From: Bacillus tianshenii
Lineage (GTDB): Bacteria; Bacillota; Bacilli; Bacillales; Bacillaceae_N
DNA: 64,000 bases
Reading direction: 5' to 3'
Assembly (NCBI GenBank): GCA_020524525.2
Contig: CP129018.1
Coordinates: 2,732,115-2,796,114 of the forward strand
Shown here: piece after piece, positions 42,965 through 52,529 of the stretch
Position numbering within the stretch: position 1 is the first letter of the stretch
Layout: each line of letters begins with the position of its first letter
The notes under the pieces: generated by a model
Database searches by the model: none
Told to the model about the DNA's origin: nothing
Seen by the model: only the letters and a program-made list of their open reading frames with translations
Position numbers and translations under genes: made by a program

Positions 42965-43087
42965 TAGTGAGTTTCCTCAATTAATAAAGAGCAATTTTTT
43001 GTGCCTAAACGCGCTTTATGTCGATTATTGTCGTTTTGTAATGGATACAATAATCTTACCGAATAGGTCATAAGGAGGGATTTAGAG

Positions 43088-43540
43088 ATGTTCATTAACA
43101 TTACAATTGGCTTAATTATTCCGTGGTTAATCGGTGTTTACTTATATAGGAAAGCACCGATTATGGTTATTTTAATCGCTCCAATCGGTGGGCTTATTTC
43201 TTTCATCTTAAATGATTGGGGATTTAATTATTTTTGGGAAGTTACACCTGTCTATAAGAACACCTCATTATCTGCTCTTCCTTATTGCCTTGGGTTGTAT
43301 CCGATTTTAGCTTGCTCCTTCATTTATTTTTTGCAAAAGAAAGTCATAAATGACCTTATCTTGATGTTGCTATTCACCATTGTTTCCACCATTTCTGAGC
43401 GAATTGCAGTCATGCTTGGTAAAATCCACTATACAAATGGATGGAGTATCTTTTTTACCCTTACCTTCTACTTTGCTGGCTTTTTAACGACCTTTATTTA
43501 TTATCGAATTTTAGTCAACCGAAAAATTTTACCGAAATAA
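43088..43540 (+). CDS. CBO0543-family membrane protein
   Basis: 150 residues with five hydrophobic spans, starting FINITIGLIIPWLIGVYLYR and including LNDWGFNYFWEVTP and LGLYPILACSFIYF. I associate this pattern with the CBO0543 family of Firmicutes membrane proteins. AAGGAGGGATTTAGAG precedes the ATG. Function unknown. Confidence 0.75.
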   Translation: MFINITIGLIIPWLIGVYLYRKAPIMVILIAPIGGLISFILNDWGFNYFWEVTPVYKNTSLSALPYCLGLYPILACSFIYFLQKKVINDLILMLLFTIVSTISERIAVMLGKIHYTNGWSIFFTLTFYFAGFLTTFIYYRILVNRKILPK

Positions 43541-43575
43541 AAAAGAGCAAACCACTATCAGTTTGCTCCCTTTCT
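43541..43575. terminator. Bidirectional terminator between convergent genes
   Basis: 8-bp stem GAGCAAAC/GTTTGCTC with an A tract before and a pyrimidine/T tract after, between stops at 43540 and 43585. Confidence 0.8.
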
Positions 43576-43584
43576 CTCTTCTTA

Positions 43585-43869
43585 TTATACATCCTTTAAT
43601 TTATTGTTAATTGTGACACCTTCTGGCTTATAGTGAAGCTTCACATTTGTAATAACCTCTTTTGCGCCTGAATCGACGCCTACTTGTTGTGCTTCTTCAA
43701 CAAGGTTCAAAATTTCTTTCACATTTCCTTCCACAACTGTTTCCATTGGGCCTACTTCATATTTTAACCCTGAGTTTTTAACAACTTCGACTACCTTTGG
43801 AATAAGACCATCCGTATCCATATCTTTTCCATTCGGCAATACTTGAATGCCTGCAGTCATTGTTGGCAC
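43585..43869 (-). CDS. MTH1187-family thiamine-binding protein (YqgV-like)
   Basis: 94 residues from a GTG at 43869 (GGAGAGATACA upstream). The sequence AGIQVLPNG, SGLKYEVGPMETVVEG and EVITNVKLHYKP is characteristic of the MTH1187/DUF77 ferredoxin-like family, members of which bind thiamine or related compounds. It is far from the thiamine operon at 1-3.3 kb and lacks a riboswitch here. Confidence 0.85.
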   Translation of the reverse strand: MPTMTAGIQVLPNGKDMDTDGLIPKVVEVVKNSGLKYEVGPMETVVEGNVKEILNLVEEAQQVGVDSGAKEVITNVKLHYKPEGVTINNKLKDV

Positions 43870-44012
43870 TGTATCTCTCCTTCCTATTTTTGTCGTTTGT
43901 AAACCGTTCCTTTTTTCAATATTTATTAAACATGGTGGTTAGCTGTTTTACCAATATTTCTAAAGGGTAAAGCGCTAGTAGATTCCATTAATTCGATAAA
44001 GGAATGTACACA

Positions 44013-45398
44013 ATGATGTTCAAAAAACTACTACCTCTTGAAATCCAGAAATATCTAGCTATGTCAAAGCGACAAAGACAATATGAGCTTTCTTTAACCT
44101 TGTGGTATATGCCTCTTGTTTATATCGGAGTAGCGTTACTACTTGTAGCTTTAACACTTTATTTAGACTTAAGATTAGAGATTTCTAATTATGTAGGTTC
44201 ATTCTTTCACGCAAAAGCACAGCCTACTCGTTTGTTAGTAAGTGCGCTAATCGGGGGTATTTTAACACTTAGCGCATTTACTTTGAACTCTGTACTCGTT
44301 GTTTTAACAACGTTTAGCGGTCAATTTTCTCCCCGAATGTTACTAAACTTTATCTCAGACAGAATTACTCAACATATTCTTGGTATTTTCCACGGAAGCT
44401 TTGTCTATGTATTAGTTGTCTTTCTTTTTATTACAAGCAAACCAGAGGAATACTTTGTTGCAGTGCCAAGTATGACTGTTTTACTTGCTTTCCTTTCAGC
44501 TGTAACGTTTATCTTCTTCATTAACCATGCAACAAGCTGGATGCAAGTTCATAACATTACGTACAACATGAAGAATGAATCAAAAAGTATTATTAAACAG
44601 TCATTGAAAGATGAACTTGAACGATATCGAGTTGTTAAACCAGGAAACATGTTAGAAGATTATCGAAACCATGAAAAATTAGCGCTTTCCCCTCAGTCAG
44701 GTTATGTTCAATGGTTCAACTTTCGAAAAATGCTAGAAGAAGCACGAAAAGATGATATTGTTATTCAGTTATATAATAAAGTTGGCGATTATACGTTGAA
44801 AAATAACCGGCTTTTTTCTTATTGGGGACCCGGCGCAGAACAAATTGATGTAGCTAAATACTGCAGTTTAATTGAAATCGGCTACAAAGAGACAGAAATT
44901 CAAGATATTAAGATGGGGATGAATAAGCTTACAGAGATCGCAATCAAATCACTCGGCAATGACGACCCAAAAACAACAATTACAACTATTCATCAAATGG
45001 CTGACCTACTTTTAGCTGTCGAAGGTGACATCACCTTTACCCCATACTTAGCAGACAAAAACAATCAAACTCGTATCGTCATGGCCTCAGAAGATTTTAA
45101 TTATTATTTATATCGAGGGTTTGGTTATATTCGTCATTATGCAGGTGATAATTATCTAATCATTACAGAAATTATCCTAGCACTCAGCATGATTGCTCAA
45201 TCAATCAACAGCGACAAACTTGAAACGATATGGGAATTCAGCAGAAATACAATCGACCACATTCCAACTGAATTTATATACGACCTAGATCGTGACTATT
45301 TATTAGAGAAGCTGTACCATTTAGCTTTATTCACAGACCACGAAGAAGACTATTATACTGTAGAAAGACGTTTACTAAAAATCGAAGAGCAAATATAA
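44013..45398 (+). CDS. DUF2254 family membrane protein
   Basis: 461 residues from the ATG at 44013 (AAAGGAATGTACACA upstream; an ATG at 44004 abuts the site). The N-terminal half has about four membrane spans with TLSAFTLNSVLVVLTTFSGQFSPR, a signature of DUF2254. The C-terminal half is soluble (LEDYRNHEKLALSPQSGYVQ). Function unknown. Confidence 0.82.
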   Translation: MMFKKLLPLEIQKYLAMSKRQRQYELSLTLWYMPLVYIGVALLLVALTLYLDLRLEISNYVGSFFHAKAQPTRLLVSALIGGILTLSAFTLNSVLVVLTTFSGQFSPRMLLNFISDRITQHILGIFHGSFVYVLVVFLFITSKPEEYFVAVPSMTVLLAFLSAVTFIFFINHATSWMQVHNITYNMKNESKSIIKQSLKDELERYRVVKPGNMLEDYRNHEKLALSPQSGYVQWFNFRKMLEEARKDDIVIQLYNKVGDYTLKNNRLFSYWGPGAEQIDVAKYCSLIEIGYKETEIQDIKMGMNKLTEIAIKSLGNDDPKTTITTIHQMADLLLAVEGDITFTPYLADKNNQTRIVMASEDFNYYLYRGFGYIRHYAGDNYLIITEIILALSMIAQSINSDKLETIWEFSRNTIDHIPTEFIYDLDRDYLLEKLYHLALFTDHEEDYYTVERRLLKIEEQI

Positions 45399-45400
45399 CG

Positions 45401-45436
45401 AAACGATGGCTGCTATTGCTTAAGCCATCGTTTTTC
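45401..45436. terminator. Bidirectional terminator
   Basis: 11-bp stem AAACGATGGCT/AGCCATCGTTT followed by T residues, between convergent stops at 45398 and 45442. Confidence 0.88.
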
Positions 45437-45441
45437 TGTTT

Positions 45442-47109
45442 CTAGGTTATTCGATACACTCTTGTTTCATACGGCTTTAATGTAAAGCTTTTTATTGCTT
45501 TGTGCTTTCTAACCGGATAGTTGTTTAATAATAACTGTTCAAATTTCAGAAAGAAATCATCTGCTTTAAACCGTACTCTTTTTGTTGATAAATTACATAT
45601 CACCAAGGCTCTATCTTCATCAATGGTTCTTTCATAGACAAAGGTATGTTTATTTTTTGGGTTCAGCAGTTTATACTTCCCATAAGTAAACACAGGATTA
45701 TCTTTTTTTAATTGAATCATTTGTTTATAAAAATGAAGAATGGAGTCTTTTTCATTTAACTGTTTCTCAACATTAATGACTTTATAGTTTGGGTTAACTT
45801 TCAACCAAGGTTTGCCTTCTGTAAAGCCGGCATTGGGCTTGTTTGACCATTGCATCGGTGTCCGGCTATTATCACGGGACGATGCCCAAATGAATGCCAT
45901 TATTTCATCATGTGATATGCCTTCTTCTTTTTTCTCAGCGTATAAGTTTTTGGCTGCAATATCATCGTAATCCTCAATAGAAGGAAATTGGACATTCGTC
46001 ATCCCAATCTCTTGCCCCTGATAAATAAATGGCGTGCCTTGCATTAAGAAATACATCGCCCCCATGGAAGTCGCGCTTTCTTTCCAGTACTCATCGTCGT
46101 TTCCCCATGTTGAAACGACCCGTGGTTTATCATGATTTTCAATAAACAGCGCATTCCACCCATCCTCTTCTAAGCCATTTTGCCATTTCGTTAATACTTT
46201 CTTAAATTTTACGATATCTAATTCTGGCTTTGTTTCAGCGTCCCAAAGCCCTAAATGTTCAAATTGAAAAATCATATCCATCTTACCTTTTGCTTCACCA
46301 ACCCAAAGGTCAGCCTCTTCAATACTGACGCCATTCGCCTCTCCAACGGTCATCACATCATAATTACCATAGGTACGGTCTTTTAATTCTTGAAGAAATT
46401 CGTGAATGCCAGGTTGATTCATATGCATCGCAAATGAGGAAACATACTTTTTCTTCTTTGGGTTTGGCATATCTGGTAAATGAGGACGTTTTTTGATATG
46501 ACTAATCGCATCAATTCGAAATCCATCTACTCCTTTATCAAGCCACCAGTTTACCGTATCGTAGAGTGCATGTCGTACTTCTTCATTTTCCCAGTTTAAA
46601 TCAGGCTGCTTCCTTGAAAATAAGTGTAAATAATATTGTTGGGTCTCTTCATCATACTCCCATGCAGATCCGCCAAAAATACTCTCCCAATTATTTGGTT
46701 CCTTCCCTGATTTTCCGTCTCTCCATATGTACCAATCTCGTTTACTATTTTCTTTAGAGGAACGTGATTCAATAAACCAAGGGTGTTCATCACTTGTATG
46801 GTTCAGCACAAGGTCGATGATTAACTTCATTCCCCGCCTATGCACCTCGTGAAGAAGTTGATCAAAGTCGCTCATTGTACCAAAATCAGCCATGATATCT
46901 TGGTAGTCAGATATATCATAGCCATTATCGTCATTCGGTGACTGATATACTGGACATATCCAAATGACATCAATCCCTAAATCTTTCACGTAATCTAATC
47001 GTTGAATAATTCCTTGCAGGTCACCAATGCCATCCCCATTTGAATCTTGGAAGCTACGCGGATAGATTTGATAACCAATTGCTTCTTTCCACCATTTTTT
47101 CTTCTCCAC
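45442..47109 (-). CDS. malL: Oligo-1,6-glucosidase / alpha-glucosidase (GH13)
   Basis: 555 residues. GH13 motifs are in order: region I DLVLNHTSDEH, the nucleophile in GVDGFRIDAI, the acid/base in MTVGEANG and the transition-state Asp in FIENHDKPR. It starts WWKEAIGYQIYPRSFQDSN, as in cytosolic MalL and trehalose-6-phosphate hydrolase relatives. No signal peptide. No sugar transporter or PTS gene is adjacent, so the exact substrate (isomaltose, maltose or sucrose) is uncertain. Confidence 0.88.
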   Translation of the reverse strand: MEKKKWWKEAIGYQIYPRSFQDSNGDGIGDLQGIIQRLDYVKDLGIDVIWICPVYQSPNDDNGYDISDYQDIMADFGTMSDFDQLLHEVHRRGMKLIIDLVLNHTSDEHPWFIESRSSKENSKRDWYIWRDGKSGKEPNNWESIFGGSAWEYDEETQQYYLHLFSRKQPDLNWENEEVRHALYDTVNWWLDKGVDGFRIDAISHIKKRPHLPDMPNPKKKKYVSSFAMHMNQPGIHEFLQELKDRTYGNYDVMTVGEANGVSIEEADLWVGEAKGKMDMIFQFEHLGLWDAETKPELDIVKFKKVLTKWQNGLEEDGWNALFIENHDKPRVVSTWGNDDEYWKESATSMGAMYFLMQGTPFIYQGQEIGMTNVQFPSIEDYDDIAAKNLYAEKKEEGISHDEIMAFIWASSRDNSRTPMQWSNKPNAGFTEGKPWLKVNPNYKVINVEKQLNEKDSILHFYKQMIQLKKDNPVFTYGKYKLLNPKNKHTFVYERTIDEDRALVICNLSTKRVRFKADDFFLKFEQLLLNNYPVRKHKAIKSFTLKPYETRVYRIT

Positions 47110-47184
47110 ATCATAACCCCCTCTTCATGTTCATAATACCCTGAATTTTCGTTTGTATGTCTTTGTTTAGGATAATGGATGAGC

Positions 47185-47811
47185 TTAGGGATTTGAGCCA
47201 GTTCCTTTCTTCCCTTTTAACTTAGAGAGCAGGAATTCTAATTTACTAAATAACCATTGAATAGCTAAACCATGCAGAATAACGCCAATGATGGAGGTAA
47301 TAGTAAGAAGCCATAATGTAGCTGTAGTTGGAGCAACCCCGGAGTTATGACCAAAAAACATCAGTTGCCTTATTATAAAAAGTAATGAAGTATGATATGC
47401 ACCAATGCTTTCTTCTATTTGCCAGATTATAAGAGCTTCAGTTGCTAAAAATACAAAAATTGAAAGGAAGAGCATGGTTTTCGATTTGTAGGTTAGTTTG
47501 TCAACGAGAGGCTGGAAATAATACTTTGTAATCGTTTTGATTCGAAATAAGTAAATGATCCGTACAACTCTTGCTACTTGAAAAAACTGATCAAGCGGAA
47601 TAATCGCAATCACAAGAAAAGGATTCTGCTTCAGAAACTCCCACTTATTCTCCGAACGTATAAATCGCACTAAAAAATCAAGAAAAAAAGCAGCCCAAAC
47701 AATTAAATTAATTGTTGTGTTATATGATTGATTTGTCCAAAGAGTAAGGATTGTAAGCATAACAAGTACAATCATTATCACTTCATAAATTCGTTTCATC
47801 ACACTTTGCAT
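47185..47811 (-). CDS. Voltage-gated-ion-channel-like membrane protein without a recognisable selectivity filter
   Basis: 208 residues with a six-span ion-channel layout: S1-S3, an arginine-bearing S4-like helix (RVVRIIYLFRIKTITKYYF), S5, a re-entrant segment and S6. Where potassium channels have T-V-G-Y-G this protein has RQLMFFGHNSGVAPTT. The following PTT and hydrophobic S6 are kept. It resembles bacterial potassium-channel family proteins that have lost or changed the filter. The ATG at 47811 follows GGGGGATGAGCT. Confidence 0.72.
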   Translation of the reverse strand: MQSVMKRIYEVIMIVLVMLTILTLWTNQSYNTTINLIVWAAFFLDFLVRFIRSENKWEFLKQNPFLVIAIIPLDQFFQVARVVRIIYLFRIKTITKYYFQPLVDKLTYKSKTMLFLSIFVFLATEALIIWQIEESIGAYHTSLLFIIRQLMFFGHNSGVAPTTATLWLLTITSIIGVILHGLAIQWLFSKLEFLLSKLKGKKGTGSNP

Positions 47812-47894
47812 AGCTCATCCCCCATTTATAAGCTCTAGTTCCATTATACTTGTTCTTTCTGGAAATCGCTTACATATTGAGATAATTTGCAATA

Positions 47895-47934
47895 GAAAAG
47901 CTCACTTCCTATACAATAAGAAAGTGAGCTTTTC
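47895..47934 (-). terminator. Terminator after tRNA-Ala
   Basis: Stem GAAAAGCTCACTT/AAGTGAGCTTTTC, downstream of the tRNA on the minus strand. Confidence 0.8.
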
Positions 47935-47940
47935 GAAGAA

Positions 47941-48013
47941 TGGAGCCAAGGGGGCTCGAACCCCTGACCTTCGCGCTGCCAGCGCGACGCTCTCCCAGCT
48001 GAGCTATGGCCCC
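47941..48013 (-). tRNA. tRNA-Ala (anticodon GGC)
   Basis: 73 nt folding as a standard cloverleaf on the minus strand. Acceptor GGGGCCA pairs with TGGCTCC (one G-U pair), the D stem is GCTC/GAGC, the anticodon stem TCGCG/CGCGA has loop CTGGCAG, and the T arm is AGGGG-TTCGAGC-CCCCT. Discriminator A; CCA is not encoded. Confidence 0.97.
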
Positions 48014-48137
48014 GTATATGTATATCTAATATTTTATTCACAATTCCTTCTATTGTCAATCATTCTCATATATACGTACAAACCTGCCTCAATAAATTGT
48101 ATAATGAAGTAAAGCTAGAGAAAGGATGAGCGCCAAG

Positions 48138-48380
48138 ATGGGAATGCCGCTTGAATTAATTACGAATATCATTACGAATGGAGAAGCAAAACGAATTCAA
48201 GACAATACCTTTGAACTTATAAAGGATGGATATCGTCTCTATCCATTGGATGTAGTACTTGAAGTGCGGAAGACTGAGGACGGCGATGTAAATGCACAAG
48301 CGATGATTCGTAAAATTACGTGGGAAGATAACAAAACGATTTTAATTTATGATTTAACAAGCTTACATTCACCTAATTAA
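48138..48380 (+). CDS. DUF2584-like small protein
   Basis: 80 residues starting MGMPLELITNIITNGEAKRI, from the ATG at 48138 (AAAGGATGAGCGCCAAG upstream; the ATG at 48126 overlaps the site). The pattern MGMPLEL, GYRLYPLDVVLEVR and a terminal LTSLHSPN fits, from memory, the DUF2584 family of bacilli. No function is known. A terminator follows. Confidence 0.72.
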   Translation: MGMPLELITNIITNGEAKRIQDNTFELIKDGYRLYPLDVVLEVRKTEDGDVNAQAMIRKITWEDNKTILIYDLTSLHSPN

Positions 48381-48408
48381 CAGTTCGCGCAAAGCGAGCT
48401 GTTTTTTT
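48380..48408 (+). terminator. Intrinsic terminator
   Basis: 8-bp stem CAGTTCGC/GCGAGCTG (one G-U pair) followed by seven T. Confidence 0.88.
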
Positions 48409-48469
48409 GCTTATACCCTTCTTGTATTCTGCCCATACTGTAAAAGATATCATAGAAGGAGGGCAGCGT

Positions 48470-49465
48470 ATGAGAAACAGTCGAACAATCGGCTCGTTGT
48501 TACGTGCTTCAAATATTTTACGTTTATTTTTTATCATGTGTGGGTTAATCGTAATTTTCGGCATTATTATTCATTTTCTTGAGCCGAATATTTTCCCAAC
48601 GATCTTTGATGGAATTTGGTGGGTTGTAATTACCGCTTCCACTGTCGGGTATGGCGATTATGTACCAACCAGTACTGCTGGTCGAATTATCGGTATTCTA
48701 TTGATCTTGTCTGGCGGTGCTTTTGTGACGTTTTACATTACAGCCTTGTCTGCGTCAACGATTAATTTTTTGAATGCTTACAATGAAGGGGCAGCCACTT
48801 TTCGCGGAGAGAAGCATGTTGTTTTTGTCGGTTGGAATCAACGGGTTAAAAGCACGATTGAACAAATTCTTAACTTAGAGCGTAACACTCATGTTGTTCT
48901 AATTGACCAAACCCTACAGCAAAATCCATACTCCTTACCGAAAGTTCATTTCGTAAAAGGCGATCCAACAGATGATGCTACCTTACAACAAGCAAACATT
49001 CAAAGGGCTGAAACAATCTTAATTACAGCTGATCAAAATAAAAATGAAAAAGATGCAGATATGAGCTCTATTCTTACGCTAATTACTGCAAAAGGATTAA
49101 ACCCACAAATCCATAGTATCATTGAAATTTTAACTGCTCAACAAGTCGCAAACGCCAAAAGAGCTGGTGCTGATGAACTAATTGAAACGAATACTTTTTC
49201 AAGCTTCGTCATGATGAATAGCTTCTTATCACACGGAATGTCAGATACCATCTTTACAATGTTGAATCATATTAAGGGAAGTAAGCTGAAATTTGTTGCA
49301 GCACCTGAAGATTGTATAGGAGCGATATTTGGAGAATGTAGTCAAGCTTTTCTCAAGGAGCAAAAATTATTGCTTGGAGTAAAAAGAAACGACGAATCCA
49401 TTGTGAATCCGCCGCTTGACTTTCAAATTGCTAAAGGAGATTATCTATTAGTTATCGAAAATTAA
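48470..49465 (+). CDS. yugO: Potassium channel with RCK (TrkA-N) domain, YugO-like
   Basis: 331 residues from the ATG at 48470 (AAGGAGGGCAGCGT upstream). Two membrane spans enclose a pore with the intact filter STVGYGDYVPT. A cytosolic Rossmann RCK domain (VVFVGWNQRVKSTIEQIL; ETILITADQNKNEKDADM) follows. YugO in Bacillus carries potassium efflux used in biofilm electrical signalling. It shares overlapping stop codons (TTAA) with the convergent yugN gene, the same neighbour as in B. subtilis. The upstream gene mstX of B. subtilis is not seen. Confidence 0.92.
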   Translation: MRNSRTIGSLLRASNILRLFFIMCGLIVIFGIIIHFLEPNIFPTIFDGIWWVVITASTVGYGDYVPTSTAGRIIGILLILSGGAFVTFYITALSASTINFLNAYNEGAATFRGEKHVVFVGWNQRVKSTIEQILNLERNTHVVLIDQTLQQNPYSLPKVHFVKGDPTDDATLQQANIQRAETILITADQNKNEKDADMSSILTLITAKGLNPQIHSIIEILTAQQVANAKRAGADELIETNTFSSFVMMNSFLSHGMSDTIFTMLNHIKGSKLKFVAAPEDCIGAIFGECSQAFLKEQKLLLGVKRNDESIVNPPLDFQIAKGDYLLVIEN

Positions 49466-49881
49466 ACATGTAACACTTGTTCCAACTCTTTTACTAATGA
49501 CTCTCCTACTTGAACAAGCTCCTTTGGAAATTCTGCATCTGGGTCTTCAGGTTCTGAGAACTGGTCAAATGAAGCTTTGAAGTTAAAAACGTGCACATTA
49601 TCATCTAATCCACGCTGGTATTTATGTGACAGTAGAAACGGCTTCTGAAGACGTACAGTACATCCCTTCGAATCAAGCTGTCCGTCAACGGCTTCAAACG
49701 GCACCCGTAGAAACTGATAGCCTACTTCATCATCAATTTTATAGTCGAAATAACCATGATCATAATCCCAGTTTCCACCAATATCATATCCAATCGGCTT
49801 CAGTGTTTGTTCTAACTCAAACAATCCGATGACCTTTCCTTCGACCTTTGAATTTACTGGTATCATAAGCTCGGACACCAC
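49462..49881 (-). CDS. yugN: YugN-like family protein
   Basis: 139 residues, starting MVSELMIPVNSKVEGKVIG, with FELEQTLKPIGYDIGGNWDYDHGYFDYK matching the YugN-like family known only from bacilli. Convergent with yugO as in B. subtilis. Function unknown. Confidence 0.85.
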   Translation of the reverse strand: MVSELMIPVNSKVEGKVIGLFELEQTLKPIGYDIGGNWDYDHGYFDYKIDDEVGYQFLRVPFEAVDGQLDSKGCTVRLQKPFLLSHKYQRGLDDNVHVFNFKASFDQFSEPEDPDAEFPKELVQVGESLVKELEQVLHV

Positions 49882-50038
49882 CCTTTATATCATTCTGTTA
49901 TTAGATTGCCCAATCATTTAAGAATCATAATCAAGTATGCTAATTTCCATATTATACAAACAAGCAACTTGTCGTTTTTCATACAATAACGCTTTTCTTC
50001 ATAGGTATAAATATATGTGTCTTAAGGAGGCGTAATAT

Positions 50039-50923
50039 TTGAAAAGAATTGTACTCTTATTGCTGAGTTGTTTGTCCCTCCTTCTTGTGCCTACCATGTC
50101 TTCTGCAGCGCTTAAGATAAATCCACCGATCTATGTTTTTGTTGATGGAAAAGAGCCAAACTTTGTTAATCAACCTTATGTGAAAAACGGCACAACTATG
50201 GTTGAATTTCGTCCGATTTTTGAAATGTTAGGTTTAACAATTGATTGGAATGCCAAACAAGGAAAAATTACAGGCAAGAACAGCAATAAAATTATTCAGT
50301 TATTTCTTAATCAACGAAATGCCTACATTAATAACAATAAACAAATCCTTACTAATGCTCCGGTGCTCAAGAATGGCAAAACAATGATACCACTTCGTTT
50401 TGTAGCCGAAGCAACAGGTAAAAAGGTCTTCTGGGATGAAAAGACACAGATGATTATTATTAATGATGGTAAGTTTGCAAAAGCTGATTTTTCTTTTTCA
50501 TTAGATGATTTAAATGAGCAGTTTCTTAAAGATGCCGAAAATGGATTCCTAGGACCCTTTCATGCCTCACTTACAGCTAATTCATTAGGACAAGTCGTTA
50601 ACACGTATGGCTTTCCAGAATATCGTCATAACGGCTCTTACGCCTCAGAAGACATACCTGGACTGAAATACGGGCATTATTGGATTTTCTTCCTCGGTGA
50701 GAAAGGAAATACGTATCTCCTTCAGCCGAAAATTACCGAAATTGCTGTGAGCTTACCGAATAAAACAACAAATGCCCATATTACGAATCGCATCGGAAGT
50801 CCACATGAAATCGACGAAGGACTCTACACAAATCTACGCTACTATACTGGACCATATACTCTGACCGTTCTTTCAGCAAACAGCAACCTTGATGGGAATG
50901 CGTGGTGGCTGAAGATTAATTAA
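50039..50923 (+). CDS. Secreted protein with copper-amine-oxidase N-terminal-like (stalk) domain
   Basis: 294 residues from a TTG at 50039 (AAGGAGGCGTAATAT upstream). Signal peptide LLLLSCLSLLLVPTMSSAA, then a Cu-amine-oxidase-N-like domain with repeated units KNGTTMVEFRPIFEMLGLTI and KNGKTMIPLRFVAEATGKKV. The C-terminal half (about 160-294) is of no known type. Such domains serve as extracellular binding or structural modules; there is no catalytic amine oxidase domain. Confidence 0.83.
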   Translation: MKRIVLLLLSCLSLLLVPTMSSAALKINPPIYVFVDGKEPNFVNQPYVKNGTTMVEFRPIFEMLGLTIDWNAKQGKITGKNSNKIIQLFLNQRNAYINNNKQILTNAPVLKNGKTMIPLRFVAEATGKKVFWDEKTQMIIINDGKFAKADFSFSLDDLNEQFLKDAENGFLGPFHASLTANSLGQVVNTYGFPEYRHNGSYASEDIPGLKYGHYWIFFLGEKGNTYLLQPKITEIAVSLPNKTTNAHITNRIGSPHEIDEGLYTNLRYYTGPYTLTVLSANSNLDGNAWWLKIN

Positions 50924-50955
50924 GTAAACCATCCTCTTATCAGACTCTAAAACAA

Positions 50956-50992
50956 CAAAGAGCTTCGCCGCTTAACACGGTGAAGCTCTTTG
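50956..50992. terminator. Bidirectional terminator
   Basis: 15-bp stem CAAAGAGCTTCGCCG/CGGTGAAGCTCTTTG (one mismatch) between convergent stops at 50923 and 51003. Confidence 0.9.
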
Positions 50993-51002
50993 TCATCATG
51001 AA

Positions 51003-52358
51003 TTATTTTTTAAGGCGCAGTTCTAATGCGGCTTTGTCTGCTTCATAGCCAGGCTTTCCTAAGAGGGCAAACATGTTTTTCTTATAGGCTTCAACACCAG
51101 GCTGGTCGAATGGGTTAACGCCTAACAAGTAACCGCTCATTGCGCATGCTTTTTCGAAGAAATAGACAAGGTAGCCAAATGTATAGGCATCAAGCTGCGG
51201 TAAGTGGATGACAAGGTTAGGCACGCCGCCATCTGTGTGGGCAAGCATTGTTCCTTCATATGCTTTCTTATTGACGTAATCAACTGTTTTTCCTGCAAGA
51301 TAATTCAAGCCATCTAAGTCTTGTTTATCTTCATCAATTGTGACTTCTTTGCGCGGCTTTTCAACCATTAATACTGTTTCAAATAAGTCACGGCGACCTT
51401 CTTGGACGTATTGACCGAGAGAATGTAGGTCTGTGGAGAAGTTTGCAGAAGCAGGGAAAATTCCTTTTCCATCCTTTCCTTCACTTTCTCCAAATAACTG
51501 CTTCCACCACTCGCCGAAATATTGTAGGGCCGGTTCATAATTGACAAGCATTTCAATAGACTTTCCTTTATTATATAAAGCATTTCGAATAACAGCGTAT
51601 TGATATGCAGGGTTTTGCTCAAGTTCAGACGCACTCAGTTGTTCACGTGCATCGGCTGCGCCTTTCATCATCGCTTCAATATCAATACCACTTGCCGCAA
51701 TCGGAAGTAGACCTACTGCCGTTAGAACAGAGTAACGACCACCAACATCATCCGGAATGATGAATGACTCATAGCCTTCTTCTTCGGCTAGAGTTTTAAG
51801 TGCACCTTTTTCTTTATCTGTTGTAGCGTAGATTCGTTTGCGAGCTTCTTCTACGCCGTATTTCTCCTCTAGATGCTTTCGGAAGATACGGAAAGCAATT
51901 GCCGGCTCTGTCGTTGTACCAGATTTTGAAATTACATTAATCGAAACGTCTTTATTTTCAATTACATCAAAAATATCCTGCAAGTATGTGGAACTAATAT
52001 TGTTTCCAACAAAGATTACTTGCGGTGTTTTACGTTGTTCCTTGCTTAACGCGTTATAAAACGAGTGATTTAACATTTCCATTGCTGCACGCGCACCAAG
52101 GTATGAACCACCAATCCCAATAACAAGCAACACGTCAGAATCATTTTTTATCTTCTCTGCAGATTTTTGAATACGAGAGAATTCTTCTTTATCATAATCA
52201 CGCGGCAAGTCTACCCAACCAAGAAAATCATTGCCTGGACCTATTTTCTCATGAATCGCATGATGAGATACCTTCACAATATCACGCAAATATGTAAGCT
52301 CGTGTCCTTCGATGAAATCTGAAACATTTGAGTAATCAAAACGGATATGTGTTGTCAT
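51003..52358 (-). CDS. pgi: Glucose-6-phosphate isomerase
   Basis: 451 residues from the ATG at 52358 (TATGGAGGGAACAATTTA upstream; an earlier in-frame ATG adds a non-homologous 26-residue extension). Motifs are [16 protein letters not shown], the sugar-phosphate loop [11 protein letters not shown] and [16 protein letters not shown]. Central glycolytic enzyme. It sits between yugN and yugJ, as in B. subtilis. Confidence 0.95.
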   Translation of the reverse strand: MTTHIRFDYSNVSDFIEGHELTYLRDIVKVSHHAIHEKIGPGNDFLGWVDLPRDYDKEEFSRIQKSAEKIKNDSDVLLVIGIGGSYLGARAAMEMLNHSFYNALSKEQRKTPQVIFVGNNISSTYLQDIFDVIENKDVSINVISKSGTTTEPAIAFRIFRKHLEEKYGVEEARKRIYATTDKEKGALKTLAEEEGYESFIIPDDVGGRYSVLTAVGLLPIAASGIDIEAMMKGAADAREQLSASELEQNPAYQYAVIRNALYNKGKSIEMLVNYEPALQYFGEWWKQLFGESEGKDGKGIFPASANFSTDLHSLGQYVQEGRRDLFETVLMVEKPRKEVTIDEDKQDLDGLNYLAGKTVDYVNKKAYEGTMLAHTDGGVPNLVIHLPQLDAYTFGYLVYFFEKACAMSGYLLGVNPFDQPGVEAYKKNMFALLGKPGYEADKAALELRLKK

Positions 52359-52529
52359 TAAATTGTTCCCTCCATATTTAAAGGTTGGCTCTTTCACTTT
52401 ATCGAAAGAAAACAGCGGAAGCAAGAAACTAACCAAATGTAAACGTTGACATCCCCAAAAAAGTTCAAGTTCCCATCGTTAAGGCAATTTCCCGCTCCGC
52501 TGTTTCATAAAACATTGGAATAAATGATA

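Noticed and set aside
47844-48112. Open frames on both strands over 47844-48112
   Set aside because: They cross the tRNA-Ala gene and its terminator.
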